DNA from: Clytia hemisphaerica
Lineage: Eukaryota; Cnidaria; Hydrozoa; Leptothecata; Clytiidae
Assembly (NCBI GenBank): GCA_902728285.1
Contig: CACVBU010001039.1
Location: forward strand, 325,279 to 389,278
Direction: 5' to 3'
Length of the DNA stretch: 64,000 bases
Both the position numbers and the translations under genes were made by a program. Below the pieces are notes generated by a model, which saw only the letters and a program-made list of their open reading frames with translations, was not told the origin of the DNA and searched no databases. Positions 12,897 through 22,856 of this stretch are shown here, piece by piece; position 1 is the stretch's first letter; the number at the start of each line of letters is the position of its first letter.

Positions 12897-13244
12897 AAGT
12901 GGATAAATTTTAGCGTGGATTTAATTTGGCGAATGACCAAAATGCGATTTTTGGCGGGGATTTAATTTGGCGAATGTTCAATTATGTAAAATTTGGCAGG
13001 GATTTAATTTGGCGAGTGGGAAGGCTTAAGTCTCTGGTAAACTAAAAAATTTGTGGTATTTTACTAAGAAATACATATTCTCCATAGATTTTTCTTAAAA
13101 ATCTTTAAAAAATTCATTAAATTTGGCGGGGATTTAATTTAGCGCATGGCCGATTTTTGAAATTTTGGCGAGGATTTAATTTGGCGAATTTTGGAAAAAA
13201 TCACCAAATTGCCAAATTTAATCCCCGCCAAAATTTATCCACTT
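12897..13244. mobile_element. MITE with about 35-bp inverted termini
   Basis: The left terminus AGTGGATAAATTTTAGCG and the right terminus (reverse complement AGTGGATAAATTTTGGCG) match with one difference and extend into GGGATTTAATTTGGCGA-type sequence. The interior is made of repeated GGGGATTTAATTTGGCGA motifs on both strands. There is no ORF. No certain target duplication is seen. It sits inside the proposed first intron of unit 2. Confidence 0.75.
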
Positions 13245-13299
13245 AAGGTAGCAGCTTCCTTCAGTTGATTCATGGCGAAATCCAGTTTTACATGATGGC

Positions 13300-14220
13300 T
13301 ATTAGAATATATGGATATTGTGATTTCATATAGTTTGTTCTTATAAAAGGCGTGGAGTTTTTTTTTAGAATAAAACTTTTGCCAAGTTATCCTCTTGATA
13401 TAAACAAACATAATTTATGAATTAGCGGTTTTGAAAAAAAATATTCGAAGAATTTGAAGAATTCAATGAGGGGTCAACGATTAATAATTTTTTTTCTTCA
13501 AAATATTGTTTCAGTCAAGGCTAACCACAGATTCACGAATGTCTGGTTTTTGGTTTTAACTGTACAAATCTTCTTATAAGAACATGCAAAATTTTTGAAG
13601 TCTTCAAACGTTCTTAGCTTGAGTTTTAAGCCTAAAAATGTTCTTGGAGTGTTGAATTTTACTAATTTTATGAGTTTTTTGTGCACTTTCCTAAGAAATG
13701 AAGCATTTTAGAGTTAAAGCAATGCCTTAATTTTCTTAACTTGTTGTTAAGGTTCTGGCATCAAAGCGTTATGTTATACTTAGTATATAGTTTGTTCTTA
13801 TAAAAAACGTGTAGTTTTTGAATTTTTGTTTTTTATTATTGTTATTTTAGAATAAAACTGCTTGTTGCCAAGTAATCCTTTTGATATTAATAAGCATAAT
13901 TTATGAATTTTCGAAAAAAAGAATCGAAGAATTCAAATACAATAACCAATTCATAATTTTTTTCTTCAAAATATTGAATAAAAATTGTTTCAAACAAGTC
14001 AAGACTGTTGCAATTCGTCATTTTTGGATCTCTTTAAACCTAAACTGTTGCCTAGTAATCCTCTTGACATTAAAATGCATAATTTATGAATTTTCGAAAA
14101 AAAGATTCGAAGAATTCAATGACAAATACCAATTCATAAATATTTTTTTCAAAAAATTGAAAAAATATTGTTTTAAATATTGAAGTCAGGATTGTTGCAA
14201 TTCGCTTCGGGTTCTTGTCC
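13300..14220 (+). repeat. AT-rich repeats of the unit 2 intron
   Basis: Three related blocks at about 13395-13500, 13880-13990 and 14060-14170 share AGCATAATTTATGAATT, TTCGAAGAATTCAA and CCAATTCATAA, and can pair within themselves (ATAATTTATGAATT with AATTCATAAT). A second element at about 13565-13660, AAGAACATGC...TTGAAG-TC-TTCAAA..GTTCTT, is also self-complementary and recurs at about 53741-53800 in unit 10. ORFs at 13498-13686 and 13881-14183 are low-complexity read-throughs. Confidence 0.5.
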
Positions 14221-14249
14221 TAGTCTCGGAAGCGACTGATCAGTCAAAA

Positions 14250-15203
14250 ATGAAAACTTTGCTTCTCATTTTTATTTTCATTTACAATTTGGTGGAAATT
14301 AATGGGAAACTTTTTTCAAGGATTTCAACCAATCAAAAGCCAAGAGAAGATCCAATTGACGTCATTGAAGTTGATCGTTTCCCTGAAAAACGATGCTTCT
14401 CCGCATGCCAATATAACGAGAAATGTTTATCGCTTCTCATTGAAAAATTCAGTGAGACGGACTACCAATGTCGTTTATATGATAAAATACATGACGAACT
14501 AACGTTGGAATCTCACGAAGGAGAGTCAACCTTTCATTCAATGGTTTTCCATGAAGACTGTAACGGATGGAAGAAAGGTGGTGCAAAAACTGGTGTTTAC
14601 TCCATACTCCTATCCAATGGCACCAGGATCAAAGCTAGATGTAATATGGATATTGAGGGAGGCGGTTGGCTTGTTTTTCAACACCGTTTTGATGGTTCAG
14701 TAATATTCAACACTCGTGATTGGAATGAATATAAAAGAGGTTTTGGTTCTGTTTACGGAGAGTATTGGCTAGGGAACGAAATTCTTCATATGTTGACGTC
14801 AAAAAACAAGTATGAATTCTATTTACACGGCGGCCGATTCGATGGCACAACTAGATATACAAGATGGGATTATTTTGAAATCGAAAGTGAAACCTATAAC
14901 TATAGACTTAAAACTGGAGCAAACAAGATGAGTGGGGACGATTCGATTGCAAAAAACTGGGGAAAAGCTTTCACAACACATGACAACGACAATGATAATC
15001 ACAGTGCAAATTGTGATAGTTACAGCAATAGAGGAGGATTTTGGTATGATGGTAATGGTGGTGACTGCGGAGATTTATATCTCAATGCAAAATATTACTA
15101 TCAGGAGGAAGGTGTTGCGTTGAAAGGTCTTATTTGGCGAGGATGGATTGAAGACACGCAATCTCTGAAATGGACTGAATTCATGATTAGAAAGGTGGTT
15201 TGA
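14250..15203 (+). CDS. Secreted fibrinogen-related protein with N-terminal apple/PAN-like region
   Basis: 317 residues on a single exon, with start ATG in AAAAATGAAA and stop TGA. Residues 1 to about 19 are a hydrophobic signal peptide. Residues 49-74 carry four cysteines (C49, C53, C59, C74) in a RCFSACQYNEKCLSLL context typical of PAN/apple modules. Residues 102-317 form a fibrinogen C-terminal globe: DCNGWKKGG, then C131 with MDIEGGGWLVFQHRFDGS, DWNEYKRGFG, EYWLGNEILHMLT, a DNDND calcium-site segment at 246-250, then C255 and C273. The second cysteine pair is 18 apart, wider than the usual 13 or so. Fibrinogen-related domains bind carbohydrates or acetyl groups and act in adhesion and innate recognition in invertebrates; the ligand here is unknown. 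It lies within unit 2 and may use the exon at 12.7-12.8 kb as its leader. Confidence 0.93.
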   Translation: MKTLLLIFIFIYNLVEINGKLFSRISTNQKPREDPIDVIEVDRFPEKRCFSACQYNEKCLSLLIEKFSETDYQCRLYDKIHDELTLESHEGESTFHSMVFHEDCNGWKKGGAKTGVYSILLSNGTRIKARCNMDIEGGGWLVFQHRFDGSVIFNTRDWNEYKRGFGSVYGEYWLGNEILHMLTSKNKYEFYLHGGRFDGTTRYTRWDYFEIESETYNYRLKTGANKMSGDDSIAKNWGKAFTTHDNDNDNHSANCDSYSNRGGFWYDGNGGDCGDLYLNAKYYYQEEGVALKGLIWRGWIEDTQSLKWTEFMIRKVV

Positions 15204-15660
15204 TCAACCACTCTTAGACACAAAAAAAAACATTTGATGTTTAAAAACGATGTGAGACCATTACTCAACAAAGAACCATAATTGTGATAAATTGATTAAT
15301 TTCAGTCTTCACGATGGCTATTAGCGAGTTTATGTATCTGCACTTTTGAGGAAGGCGGAGTGATTAAAACGTTTTGGAACAGCCTGCATTACTGACTGAT
15401 ACGTTCGAGTTAAGGAGACATTCGAGTTAGAGAGACTCCACTGTACAACTTCAGCGGTGATCACCAACTGATAAAGTATAGTACGACAAAGAGTCCATCA
15501 ACAATTCATTCTGCAAGTTACAATACGAAAAGAATTCGTCGAAGCTAAAGCTTGCTTCTTTTTGCTAAATCTTAGCAATTTTGTCTTAAAGTAACAAGCA
15601 TATGACTCCTTAGAATGTTTTAATTAAAATTTCGAAGTCACACCATAACAAAATCATTAT
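15204..15660 (+). other. 3' flank of the fibrinogen-related gene; old pogo-like terminus
   Basis: No gene is seen. At about 15400-15443 there is ACGTTCGAGTTAAGGAGACA followed by TTCGAGTTAGAGAGACTCCA CTG. This is the type of TTCGA-rich terminus ending in CAGTG found on pogo/Tigger DNA transposons. Only one end is recognisable, so it is probably a fossil. The phrase CGATGGCTATTAG near 15312 recurs near 13292, on the other side of the gene, suggesting the gene sits between related repeats. Confidence 0.4.
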
Positions 15661-15663
15661 TCA

Positions 15664-15947
15664 TTAGGCGAATGATAAAAAATGTTTTGTTTCCGGAATG
15701 CGGGTGAAGGAAAAAAGTTATCATGCGGCCGGCCGGAAAATAATTTTTTTTTGCTATTTTTGATAATTTATGGCTCATTGAAATAGACTTTAAGAATAAC
15801 TTTTATGTATAAACACAGCATAAATTATGCCCTAAATTACAACAAGTACGGACTACTAACGAACGAAAGTTTGCGGCCGGGTCAATAAAAAATAATTTTT
15901 CACCCGGCCGGTTTCCGGAAACAAGAAATTTTTTTTGTTTCGCCTTA
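15664..15947. mobile_element. Inverted-repeat element with GC-rich termini
   Basis: The left end TTAGGCGAATGATAAAAAAT, then GTTTCCGGAA and GGGTGAA, mirrors the right end (reverse complement TAAGGCGAAACAAAAAAAAT, GTTTCCGGAA, CCGGCCGGGTGAA). Both halves also carry GCGGCCGG. The interior is AT-rich. The minus-strand ORF at 15803-16000 runs through it and is not a gene. Superfamily unassigned. Confidence 0.6.
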
Positions 15948-16154
15948 TTCAAAATTGTTATGTAAAAAGTTTTCACTATATTTATGATATTTATTATCAT
16001 AACTTATTATTTTATTGTATATATTTCAAGATATTTAAAATTTCATAAGTTATTATATTATAAGGTTTAATCTCAATTTTGGCATTAATCTCAATCTAAG
16101 ATTTTCAGTCCGAAACCACGATTTTCGTAAGAATACCTAACTTTTACATTTACT

Positions 16155-16300
16155 TATTTCGGCGCCCCTTTGCACTTTTACACCTTAGTTATGGCAGTTT
16201 TCGGCCAAAAAGAGAGAAAATACCCTAAAATTTTCGTGATCGCTTCGCTCGCGTTACTTTTTTGTAAAAATATTTACTTTTCATAGGGGGCGCCAAAATC
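16155..16300. mobile_element. Small GC-flanked TIR element
   Basis: TTTCGGCGCCCCTTTG at about 16157 is matched by ATAGGGGGCGCCAAAA at about 16283, in inverted orientation, with an AT-rich core of about 120 bp. The sequence to 16400 adds a short CCCCACCACGCTACT segment without a recognised feature. No ORF and no clear target duplication. Confidence 0.45.
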
Positions 16301-16399
16301 AAAATCTTCTAAAATTGCCTCCCCAGGTTTAGTCGACCCCACCACGCTACTGAATGGAGGTGCTCTTTCGTACCGAAACATTGTCTTAAATTTTAAGAA

Positions 16400-18770
16400 T
16401 GTTAAGTTCTGGAACACTGCTCATACTAGGGATATATAAAGGTTTTTGTTTTATTACGGATCTTGGTATCTGTCTTAAGACAACAAACCATTATATTCTT
16501 AGAATGTTACGATTTGAAAACAGTACTTGCAAAAAATTCCAGTCATTATTTTAAGTGCAGGCTTTTACATTCATACAACTGAGGTATAATAATTGTAAAT
16601 CATGGTAAGACTCAAGGACGAATAAAGTCTTCGAACCTAACAGAGAAGCTCGTGAAAGGGTGCTGTTAGATTCTGAGAATGCTATGTGGTTTATTTGCAT
16701 TTCGTTTTATTTTGAATCTTTTTGGAACCTTATCGATTTAAGAACCAAGAACGAAAAATTTCTCCGAACCTAATAGAAGCTCGTGAGTACAAGATTCTTA
16801 GCAATGTTATTCTCAATATTCTGGAACTAATTTAGAACAAGGAAAATTCTCGTGTAGAGCTCGTGAGATTCTGAATTGTGTTCTTTCGGTTATTTGCTCT
16901 TTTTGAGATTTAAGACCAAATTTCTCGAACCTAATAGAAGCTCGTGAGTACAAGATTCTTAGTTTATTCTCAAGGGTGCTGTTAGATTGAAATGTTCTTG
17001 TGCTGTTTTCGGTTCATTTTGAATTTTTTGTTAAGATTTGAAGAAAAATTTCCGAACCTAATGAAGCTCGTGAGTACTTCTAGAATCTTCCTCAGGGTGC
17101 TGTTATTCTGAAAATGTGCTTCTTCATTTGAATCTTTTGAAACCTTCGATTTAGAACGAAAAATTCTCCGAACCTAATAGAACTTACGATTCTTAGCAAT
17201 GTTATTCTCAAGGGTGCTTTAGATTCTGAAATTCTTGCTGTGCATTCGTTTCATTTTGAATCTTTTGGCAGCTTATCGATTTAAGATTCAAGGACCAAAA
17301 TTCTCCGACCTAGGAAGCTCGTGGTACAAGATTCTTGCAATGTTATTCTCAAGGTTGTTAGATTCTGAAAAAGTTCTGTGCTGTGCATTTCGGTTCATTT
17401 TGAATCTTTTTGGCAGCTATCGATTTTAAGATTCAAGGACGCAAAATTTCTCGAACCTTTGAACTCGGAGTACAAGATTCTTAGCAATCTTATTCTCAAG
17501 GGTGCTGTTAGATTCTGAAAATGTTCTGTACTGTGCATTTTGGTTCATTTTGAATCTTTTTGAAACCTTATCGATTTAAGAACCAAGAAAGAAAATTTCT
17601 CCGAACCTAATAGGCTTCGATGAGTACAAATTTAGCATGTTATTCAAGGGTGCTGTTAGATTCTGAAAATGTTCTGTGCTGTGCATTTCGGTTCATTTTG
17701 AATCTTTTTGGCAGCTTATCGATTTAAGATTCAAGGACGCAAAATTTCTCCGAACCTAGTTGAAGCTCGTGAGTACAAGATTCTTAGCAATGTTATTCTC
17801 AAGGGTGCTGTTAGATTCTGAAAATGTTCTGTGCTGTGCATTTCGGTTCATTTTGAATCTTTTTGGCAGCTTATCGATTTAAGATTCAAGGACGCAAAAT
17901 TTCTCCGAACCTAATAGAAGCTCGTGAGTACAAGATTCTTAGCAATCTTATTCTCAAGGGTGCTGTTAGATTCTGAAAATGTTCTGTGCTGTGCATTTCG
18001 GTTCATTTTGAATCTTTTTGGCAGCTTATCGATTTAAGATTCAAGGACGCAAAATTTCTCCGAACCTAGTTGAAGCTCGTGAGTACAAGATTCTTAGCAA
18101 TCTTATTCTCAAAGGTGCTGTTAGATTCTGAAAATGTTCTGTACTGTGCATTTTGGTTCATTTTGAATCTTTTTGGCAGCTTATCGATTTAAGATTCAAG
18201 GACGCAAAAATTTCTCCGAACCTAATAGAAGCTCGTGAGTACAAGATTCTTAGCAATGTTATTCTCAAGGGTGCTGTTAGATTCTGAAAATGTTCTGTAC
18301 TGTGCATTTCGGTTCATTTTGAATCTTTTTGGCAGCTTATCGATTTAAGATTCAAGGACGAACAAATTTCTCCGAACCTAATAGAAGCTCGTGAGTACAA
18401 GATTCTTAGCAATCTTATTCTCAAGGGTGCTGTTAGATTCTGAAAATGTTCTGTACTGTACCCTTCAGTTCATTTTGAATCTTTTTGGCAGCTTATCGAC
18501 TTAAGATTCAAGGACGAACAAATTTTAAACCTAAAAGAAGCTCGTGAGTACAAGATTCATAGAAATCTAATCCTCAAGGGTGCTGTTAGATTCTAAGAAA
18601 TGTTCTGTACTTTGTATTTCGGTTCATTTTGGATCTTCTTGGAATCTTTGCGATTTAAAACAATTAAGGACGAATAATCACTTAGACCCTAGTGTTTTAC
18701 ATTTCTTTAAAGGGAGGTGCTCTTTTATACCGAAATCTTGCCAACAATATGTTGTATTCCTAGAATAAAC
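16400..18770 (+). repeat. Tandem hairpin array, 154-bp unit
   Basis: From about 17640 to 18500 the 154-bp unit is clean and repeats about six times (unit starts near 17752, 17906, 18061 and 18215). Each unit has a main hairpin (CGAACCTAATAGAAGCTCGT ... loop TTCTTAGC ... TTCTCAAGGGTGCTGTTAGA) and a second inverted pair, TTGAATCTT...AAGATTCAA. Copies between 16600 and 17640 have many small deletions. A single cognate copy also occurs in unit 6 at about 32790-32875. The ORFs at 17235-17429 and 18580-18768 are products of the repeat. Confidence 0.8.
17752..17819 (+). ncRNA. Pre-miRNA-like hairpin of the 154-bp array
   Basis: The 5' arm is CGAACCTAGTTGAAGCTCGT then GAGTACAAGATT. The loop is CTTAGC. 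The 3' arm is AATGTTATTCTCAAGGGTGC then TGTTAGATTC. Sister copies with AATCTTATTC pair better next to the loop (AAGATT with AATCTT). Pairing continues through GTGAGTA/TTCTCA and GAACCTA/TTAGATTC, about 28 positions in all with bulges. It shares the apical GATT-CTTAGC-AATC sequence with hairpins in units 3-6 whose lower stems differ. Confidence 0.5.
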
Positions 18771-19028
18771 TGTGAAAAATTTCACGCATTGTTTCGAGTG
18801 CAAGCCCTCAAATTCATACAACTGAGGGATTTCTTCTAAGAGAGATTCATTGCGATCTATTAAGATTTCAGAAGATGGTTTTTTATCATTTGCTAGTTTT
18901 GTTTCCTTTGAATCTGTAATTTGATTTTTAAATTCATAGAATGTTAGTGTCCTGTTCTCATAAAGTCGATCAGGGCTTTGTTTTTCGTTCGTAGGATCTT
19001 CCTTCTTCTAAACTTGACAAAAAATTAT

Positions 19029-19159
19029 TGACGTCAAATAGTTTTTGTCTACAATGATTGCTCATTTTCAAAACATAACTTTCAGTTATCTTAAAAAGAA
19101 AGGTGTTCGATTCATCAACGTTGGCGACTTTTTGGCTATTTGACTATATACTTAAAAGT
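19029..19159 (+). promoter_or_regulatory. Unit 3 start: CRE-like motif plus first exon to splice donor
   Basis: TGACGTCAAATA at 19029-19040 is followed by GTTTTTGTCTACA. A strong donor AAAA|GTAAGTC lies at 19157/19158. The exon has no useful ORF. The preceding 18780-19028 holds no recognisable element apart from array phrases (GATTC..AGAATGTTAGTG). Confidence 0.55.
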
Positions 19160-19386
19160 AAGTCAATTTCTGCTGTTTCTCAAATTTTCTTTCCAGTTGT
19201 ATATGATTTGCGATCTGTTTGTTTTTGTTTCCATCAAGCTTTTCTTTGATTTGACACGCTCTGAATGGACTAATACCTAACCTGAGTTTGAACGAAGGTC
19301 TTCTTGCATTGCAATCTTATTTTGAAATTAACCATTTGAGTTTTTATCTTTAGTTGATGATGCAATAATGAGATTTTTGGGATTCC

Positions 19387-19460
19387 TGGAACCTAATATC
19401 TTCGTCGTTGTCATCGGATTCATAGCAATCTGATTACAAATGAAGGTTATTAGATTCACG
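19387..19460 (+). ncRNA. Pre-miRNA-like hairpin, TCTTCGTCGTTGTCATC family
   Basis: The 5' arm is GGAACCTAATATCTTCGTCG then TTGTCATCGGATT. The loop is CATAGC. The 3' arm is AATCTGATTACAAATGAAGG then TTATTAGATTCACG. The arms pair over about 32 positions (GAACCTAATA with TTATTAGATTC; CGGATT with AATCTG). Near-identical copies lie at 23427-23500 (unit 4) and 27755-27828 (unit 5). The 5' arm is the same in all three over 30 positions while the 3' arm varies at a few, which suggests the 5' arm is the constrained one. Confidence 0.55.
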
Positions 19461-20044
19461 AAGAATTATGATTTGCGACCCGATTCGTTGGTTCAACATT
19501 CTTCTGAGCAAATCGAAATTTCATCCGTGCACCAAACCAATACCAAACCTAAGTTTGAATGAACGTTTTCTTACATTGCAATCTCATCTTAAAGTTTCAT
19601 TGTACCTAAAATCCGTAAGTTCATCCTGCAGTATCTTAGCAATCTGAGCTGGACGATGGATTTTGGATTCAAAGGATGTTTGGTTTCGTAAATAATTTTC
19701 AAGACTTTACAAACATAAATAAATGAATTGAAGAATGGATGAATTTTTGGATTCACTTCGGACCTGCCAGTTTGGGAGTAAAAAAACAAGTGATTTCATA
19801 ATTGCAACGAGTTGGTACGGTACTTCATTTTTTGTTCAAATTCTCCGACGGTTTGTCATTAATTTACAATCTCATTGAGAAATCTGGTTAAACATCCGCA
19901 TCACAATGGAATAGCAAATTTCATTTGTTTCTGGGAATTTAATCTGCTTTTCTTTCGCTTGAGTACATCTCAGTACTTGTTTGAAAGAGTAGCAATTAAA
20001 TCATCAGAATGCTTTCAAATCAAAACCTTATCATTTATAATATA

Positions 20045-20340
20045 CAGGGTGTCCCGAAAAAAATTCCTGTGTCAGAATATGACTACAAGTAGAAAAATAT
20101 ATTTGAAATCAGCAAGGTTTGAATTTTCTAAATAGCCTGTTATGTTCTTTAAAACAGTAGAAAAAATTTTCATTTTTTTCATCTTCATTTTTCCATTATT
20201 CAATAATCTTTTATCCTTTAGATCATATCTTTTCAACAGTGTATAACTTTCTAACATTAGCATAAATGGATGTTGAGAAAATGCTCTAAAACTAAAATGT
20301 CCACATACTTTTGAGACATACTTTAAATTACCTTTTTGGT
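20045..20340 (+). mobile_element. Solo mariner/Tc1-like terminus (fragment)
   Basis: TA followed by CAGGGTGTCCCGAAAAAAAT at 20043-20064 is the canonical left end of many mariner-type elements, with a TA target dinucleotide. I found no matching inverted right end in the next kilobase, so this is a truncated or decayed copy with an uncertain right boundary. No transposase reading frame remains. Confidence 0.45.
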
Positions 20341-20349
20341 AGGATATAA

Positions 20350-20520
20350 CAATTTAACTCTGTCCAAACGTATATTGACTATTCTTTGAAGCTGATTCTT
20401 GGAACTTTTTTTTACGGATCTTTAGTATCTGTAAGAAAGTAACAAATAATTAAGTTCTTAGAATGTTTTGATGTTTTAAAAACAACAGAACCATCGCGTG
20501 GTTGAATTTTGGAAAGAGAT
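20350..20520 (+). repeat. Linker block duplicated at 27320-27492
   Basis: About 170 bp beginning AATTTAACTCTGTCCAAACG and including CCATCGCGTGGTTGAATT is repeated nearly unchanged at 27320-27492 in unit 5. The two are 7 kb apart in direct orientation. This ties units 3 and 5 together by duplication or gene conversion. Confidence 0.8.
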
Positions 20521-21009
20521 CGATATACGTATTCTAGAACGTCGCACAGAGTCCCAGAATGTGTCAATTTAATAATCTGTGTTTTTTATTTGCTTGATTC
20601 CTTTACACTCAATTCCTTGAAGCTAATATCTTTTTCGTTCTGATCAGATTTTTTAAGCAATCTGTCTGTGAAGAAAAAGTTATTAGATTCTTGGTGAGCT
20701 GGTCCTTCAAGTATAGATTCTACAATCTAGTATTTGAAGACAAGTTTGGAGAATGTTATGATTTCGTGATTCAACTTTGAACCATCAAACCTAGATTCAT
20801 TGCATATCTAGAATTTGAAAACTGCTTTTAGGTTCAAAGAATGTAACGATTTGCGATTTTATTTACAAGTTTTTTTTGAGCCTGAAAATCGTTGTTGCAA
20901 ATCCATATTTATAACAATCTTTTATTTGGAAAACGAACCGAATTAACTATAGTGTATTTAATTCTTTAAAGATGACCTGGAAGAATATGGATAAATCAGC
21001 ACAGCGATG

Positions 21010-21098
21010 ACAAATATCTTGAAGCGATAAAATTGATACTTGAAGCAAATAAAAAGATATTTTGTCTTTTGTATTTGTTTATCGCTCCAAGGAACTCG
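21010..21098 (+). ncRNA. Pre-miRNA-like hairpin, GAAGCGATAA family (unit 3 copy)
   Basis: The 5' arm is CTTGAAGCGATAAAATTGAT then ACTTGAAGCAAATAAAAAGA. The 3' arm is TTTTGTCTTTTGTATTTGTT then TATCGCTCCAAGG. The base pairs CTTGAAGCGATA with TATCGCTCCAAG over 12 positions, and the stem continues imperfectly to an AGATATTTT loop. Family members: 25322-25415, 26268-26355, 27060-27146 and 31422-31510, plus a weaker copy near 24357-24425 and one broken by a transposon at about 28160-28620. Confidence 0.55.
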
Positions 21099-21570
21099 CA
21101 CAGCTTAAATAAAAATACACGCAGTAAAAATAATTGATCTTCTTCACGCTTCTTTGGAGGATCTGATGGAATTGGTTTACACAGATTAAATCGCGGTTTA
21201 ACTTTTATTTGATAAGCCCTACATCATTCTAATGGCTGGGTGGCCGCCCTCCGCCAACTGAGGTGTAATTTCAATTCCTCAAACCTAATAACCATTGTTA
21301 TGATTAGATTTATGGTAATCTGCTTTTAAATGATGGTTTTTCGGTTCCTAGAATGTTGTGTTTTCCATTCTGATGATTTTCTTCATCCTTCTTAAAACCG
21401 GGGAAAAGATTATTTCTTGGAAAATTTAAAGCAATCTACTTTTGAATAATGCTCTCCTGATTTAGGTTTGCTTGGAGAATTTCAAAATATGTCGACAAAT
21501 TTGGCGTGTGTGAATTCTGTATATCCTTAAAATTCAATAAGATATTGACTCGTATTGAATTTTTACGTCA

Positions 21571-21703
21571 TATTACGCCAAAGACTTGAAAGAAAATGAC
21601 GTCAAATATTTTTTGTATAAAGTTCTAATATCTAATATTTCTAAAAATGTTTGGATTGTTAATGCCACAATAAACGCAATAGACGATTTTCTTGTTCAGA
21701 GGT
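21571..21703 (+). promoter_or_regulatory. Unit 4 start: paired CRE-like sites plus first exon to donor
   Basis: TGACGTCAAATA at 21597-21608 runs into TTTTTTGTATAAA, a plausible TATA box. A second partial site, TTTTACGTCATATTACG, lies about 25 bp upstream. The donor AGAG|GTATGC is at 21701/21702. The sequence after the donor (AAATTTTCATT..GATT) is shared with units 5 and 6. Confidence 0.6.
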
Positions 21704-22524
21704 ATGCAAATTTTCATTTTGATTGATTTTTAGGACTTAATCTGCTTGTCTCTCTTTCACATTACTTGTTTGGAAGTCTTGAAAGGCGTAATGTCAAAAC
21801 TGAAATCAGAACTGACAAAACTGCTATTTGCAAATTAGTTACGGTTAGGGGCGACGGAATAAATGATCTGAAGGGATTAGAAATACTCTTTCCTTTCCTA
21901 GTAAATAAGCACCAATGAAGCCATGCATTGCATATCCACTTTAATTCTTGGAATCTAATGTTTTTGGTTTTAACAACATTCTTCGTATTTGTCTTATACC
22001 ACATCATTAGATACCCAAGAAAGTTCACCTGAATATAGCTTGAATACCTTTTTTGGTTTTTAGAATCTTGTCTTTGTTTCCTTTCAAATCTACAAATTCT
22101 TTGAGATTTTGAAAATTGCACCTTGTGATTCTTTGAACCTGATATCGTGCATTGTGATTTATCCACTTTATTTCTTGGAATCTAATGTTTTTGGCTTTAA
22201 CAACAAATCCTTCGTATTTGTCTTATACCACATCATTAGATACTCAAGAAAGCATAAACTCTTGATAATTCACCTGAATGTAGCTTTATACCTATCTTTG
22301 CAATCTGCTTTGAGGAATGGTTATTAGGTTCCTAGAACGATATGGTTTCCATTTTTATTATTTTCTACATTCTTTAAACCAGAAAACAAAACTTGTGTGA
22401 AAGATTTGACTTCTTGTAAGTAAACTGTTCGACCTACAAAAATATAATTTATATTAATTTGTAAGATGTTTTTATGTAAATATGGAAAGATTGGATTCCA
22501 GACCATAATACTCTTTGGTGTCCA

Positions 22525-22592
22525 CTTTTTTTGACTTTCCACAGCAAATAAAATGGACTACCCCATCTCATTTGTTGTGGGAAGTCAAAAAG
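22525..22592 (+). ncRNA. Well-paired hairpin, about 24-bp stem
   Basis: The 5' arm CTTTTTTTGACTTTCCACAG then CAAAT pairs with the 3' arm ATTTGTTGTGGGAAGTCAAA then AAG. There are only two G:U-type differences and no bulge over about 22 positions. The loop is about 20 nt (AAATGGACTACCCCATCTC). It is among the best-paired short stems in the window and belongs to none of the repeated families, so it could be a single-copy precursor or a very small MITE. Confidence 0.5.
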
Positions 22593-22856
22593 AAGAAATT
22601 ATAATCGTTCCGTAACAATCCTCGCGAACTTTGAGGTTGCTCTAAAGTTACCAGTATTCATGCAGTCTCTAAAATCACCAGGATTAGGATATTGTACCCT
22701 TATAAAGCTATGCCCTACAATCTCAATACCTCGAACCAAATATCTTTCTCTTTATAATTGGATTTTTAAGCAATCTGTCTTTGAGGGGAAGGTTATTAGA
22801 TTCTTGGAGAGCTGGTCCTTAAGTCTTAGATTCTATAATATGGTATAGTAAACTCT

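Larger units (their letters stand above)
19158..21590 (+). repeat. Hairpin array, unit 3
   Basis: About 2.4 kb of non-coding array. Clear members: 19387-19460 (CGGATT-CATAGC-AATCTG type), 21010-21098 (GAAGCGATAA type) and 21290-21352 (AGATTTATGGTAATCT type). The phrase CTTAGCAATCTGAG at about 19636 belongs to a further copy. A solo mariner-like terminus sits at 20045. ORFs on either strand (19589-19789, 19875-20135, 20072-20263) are short and unsupported. Confidence 0.55.

Noticed and set aside
14356-14810. TGACGTCA cores inside the fibrinogen-related gene (about 14358 and 14796)
   Set aside because: They are in coding codons (IDVIE and MLTSK), lack the AAATA-T-run context and have no donor at the right distance.
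17640-18500. CRISPR-like regular spacing in the 154-bp, 120-bp and 167-bp arrays
   Set aside because: The whole unit is repeated, with no unique spacers and no cas genes, and the DNA is eukaryotic.
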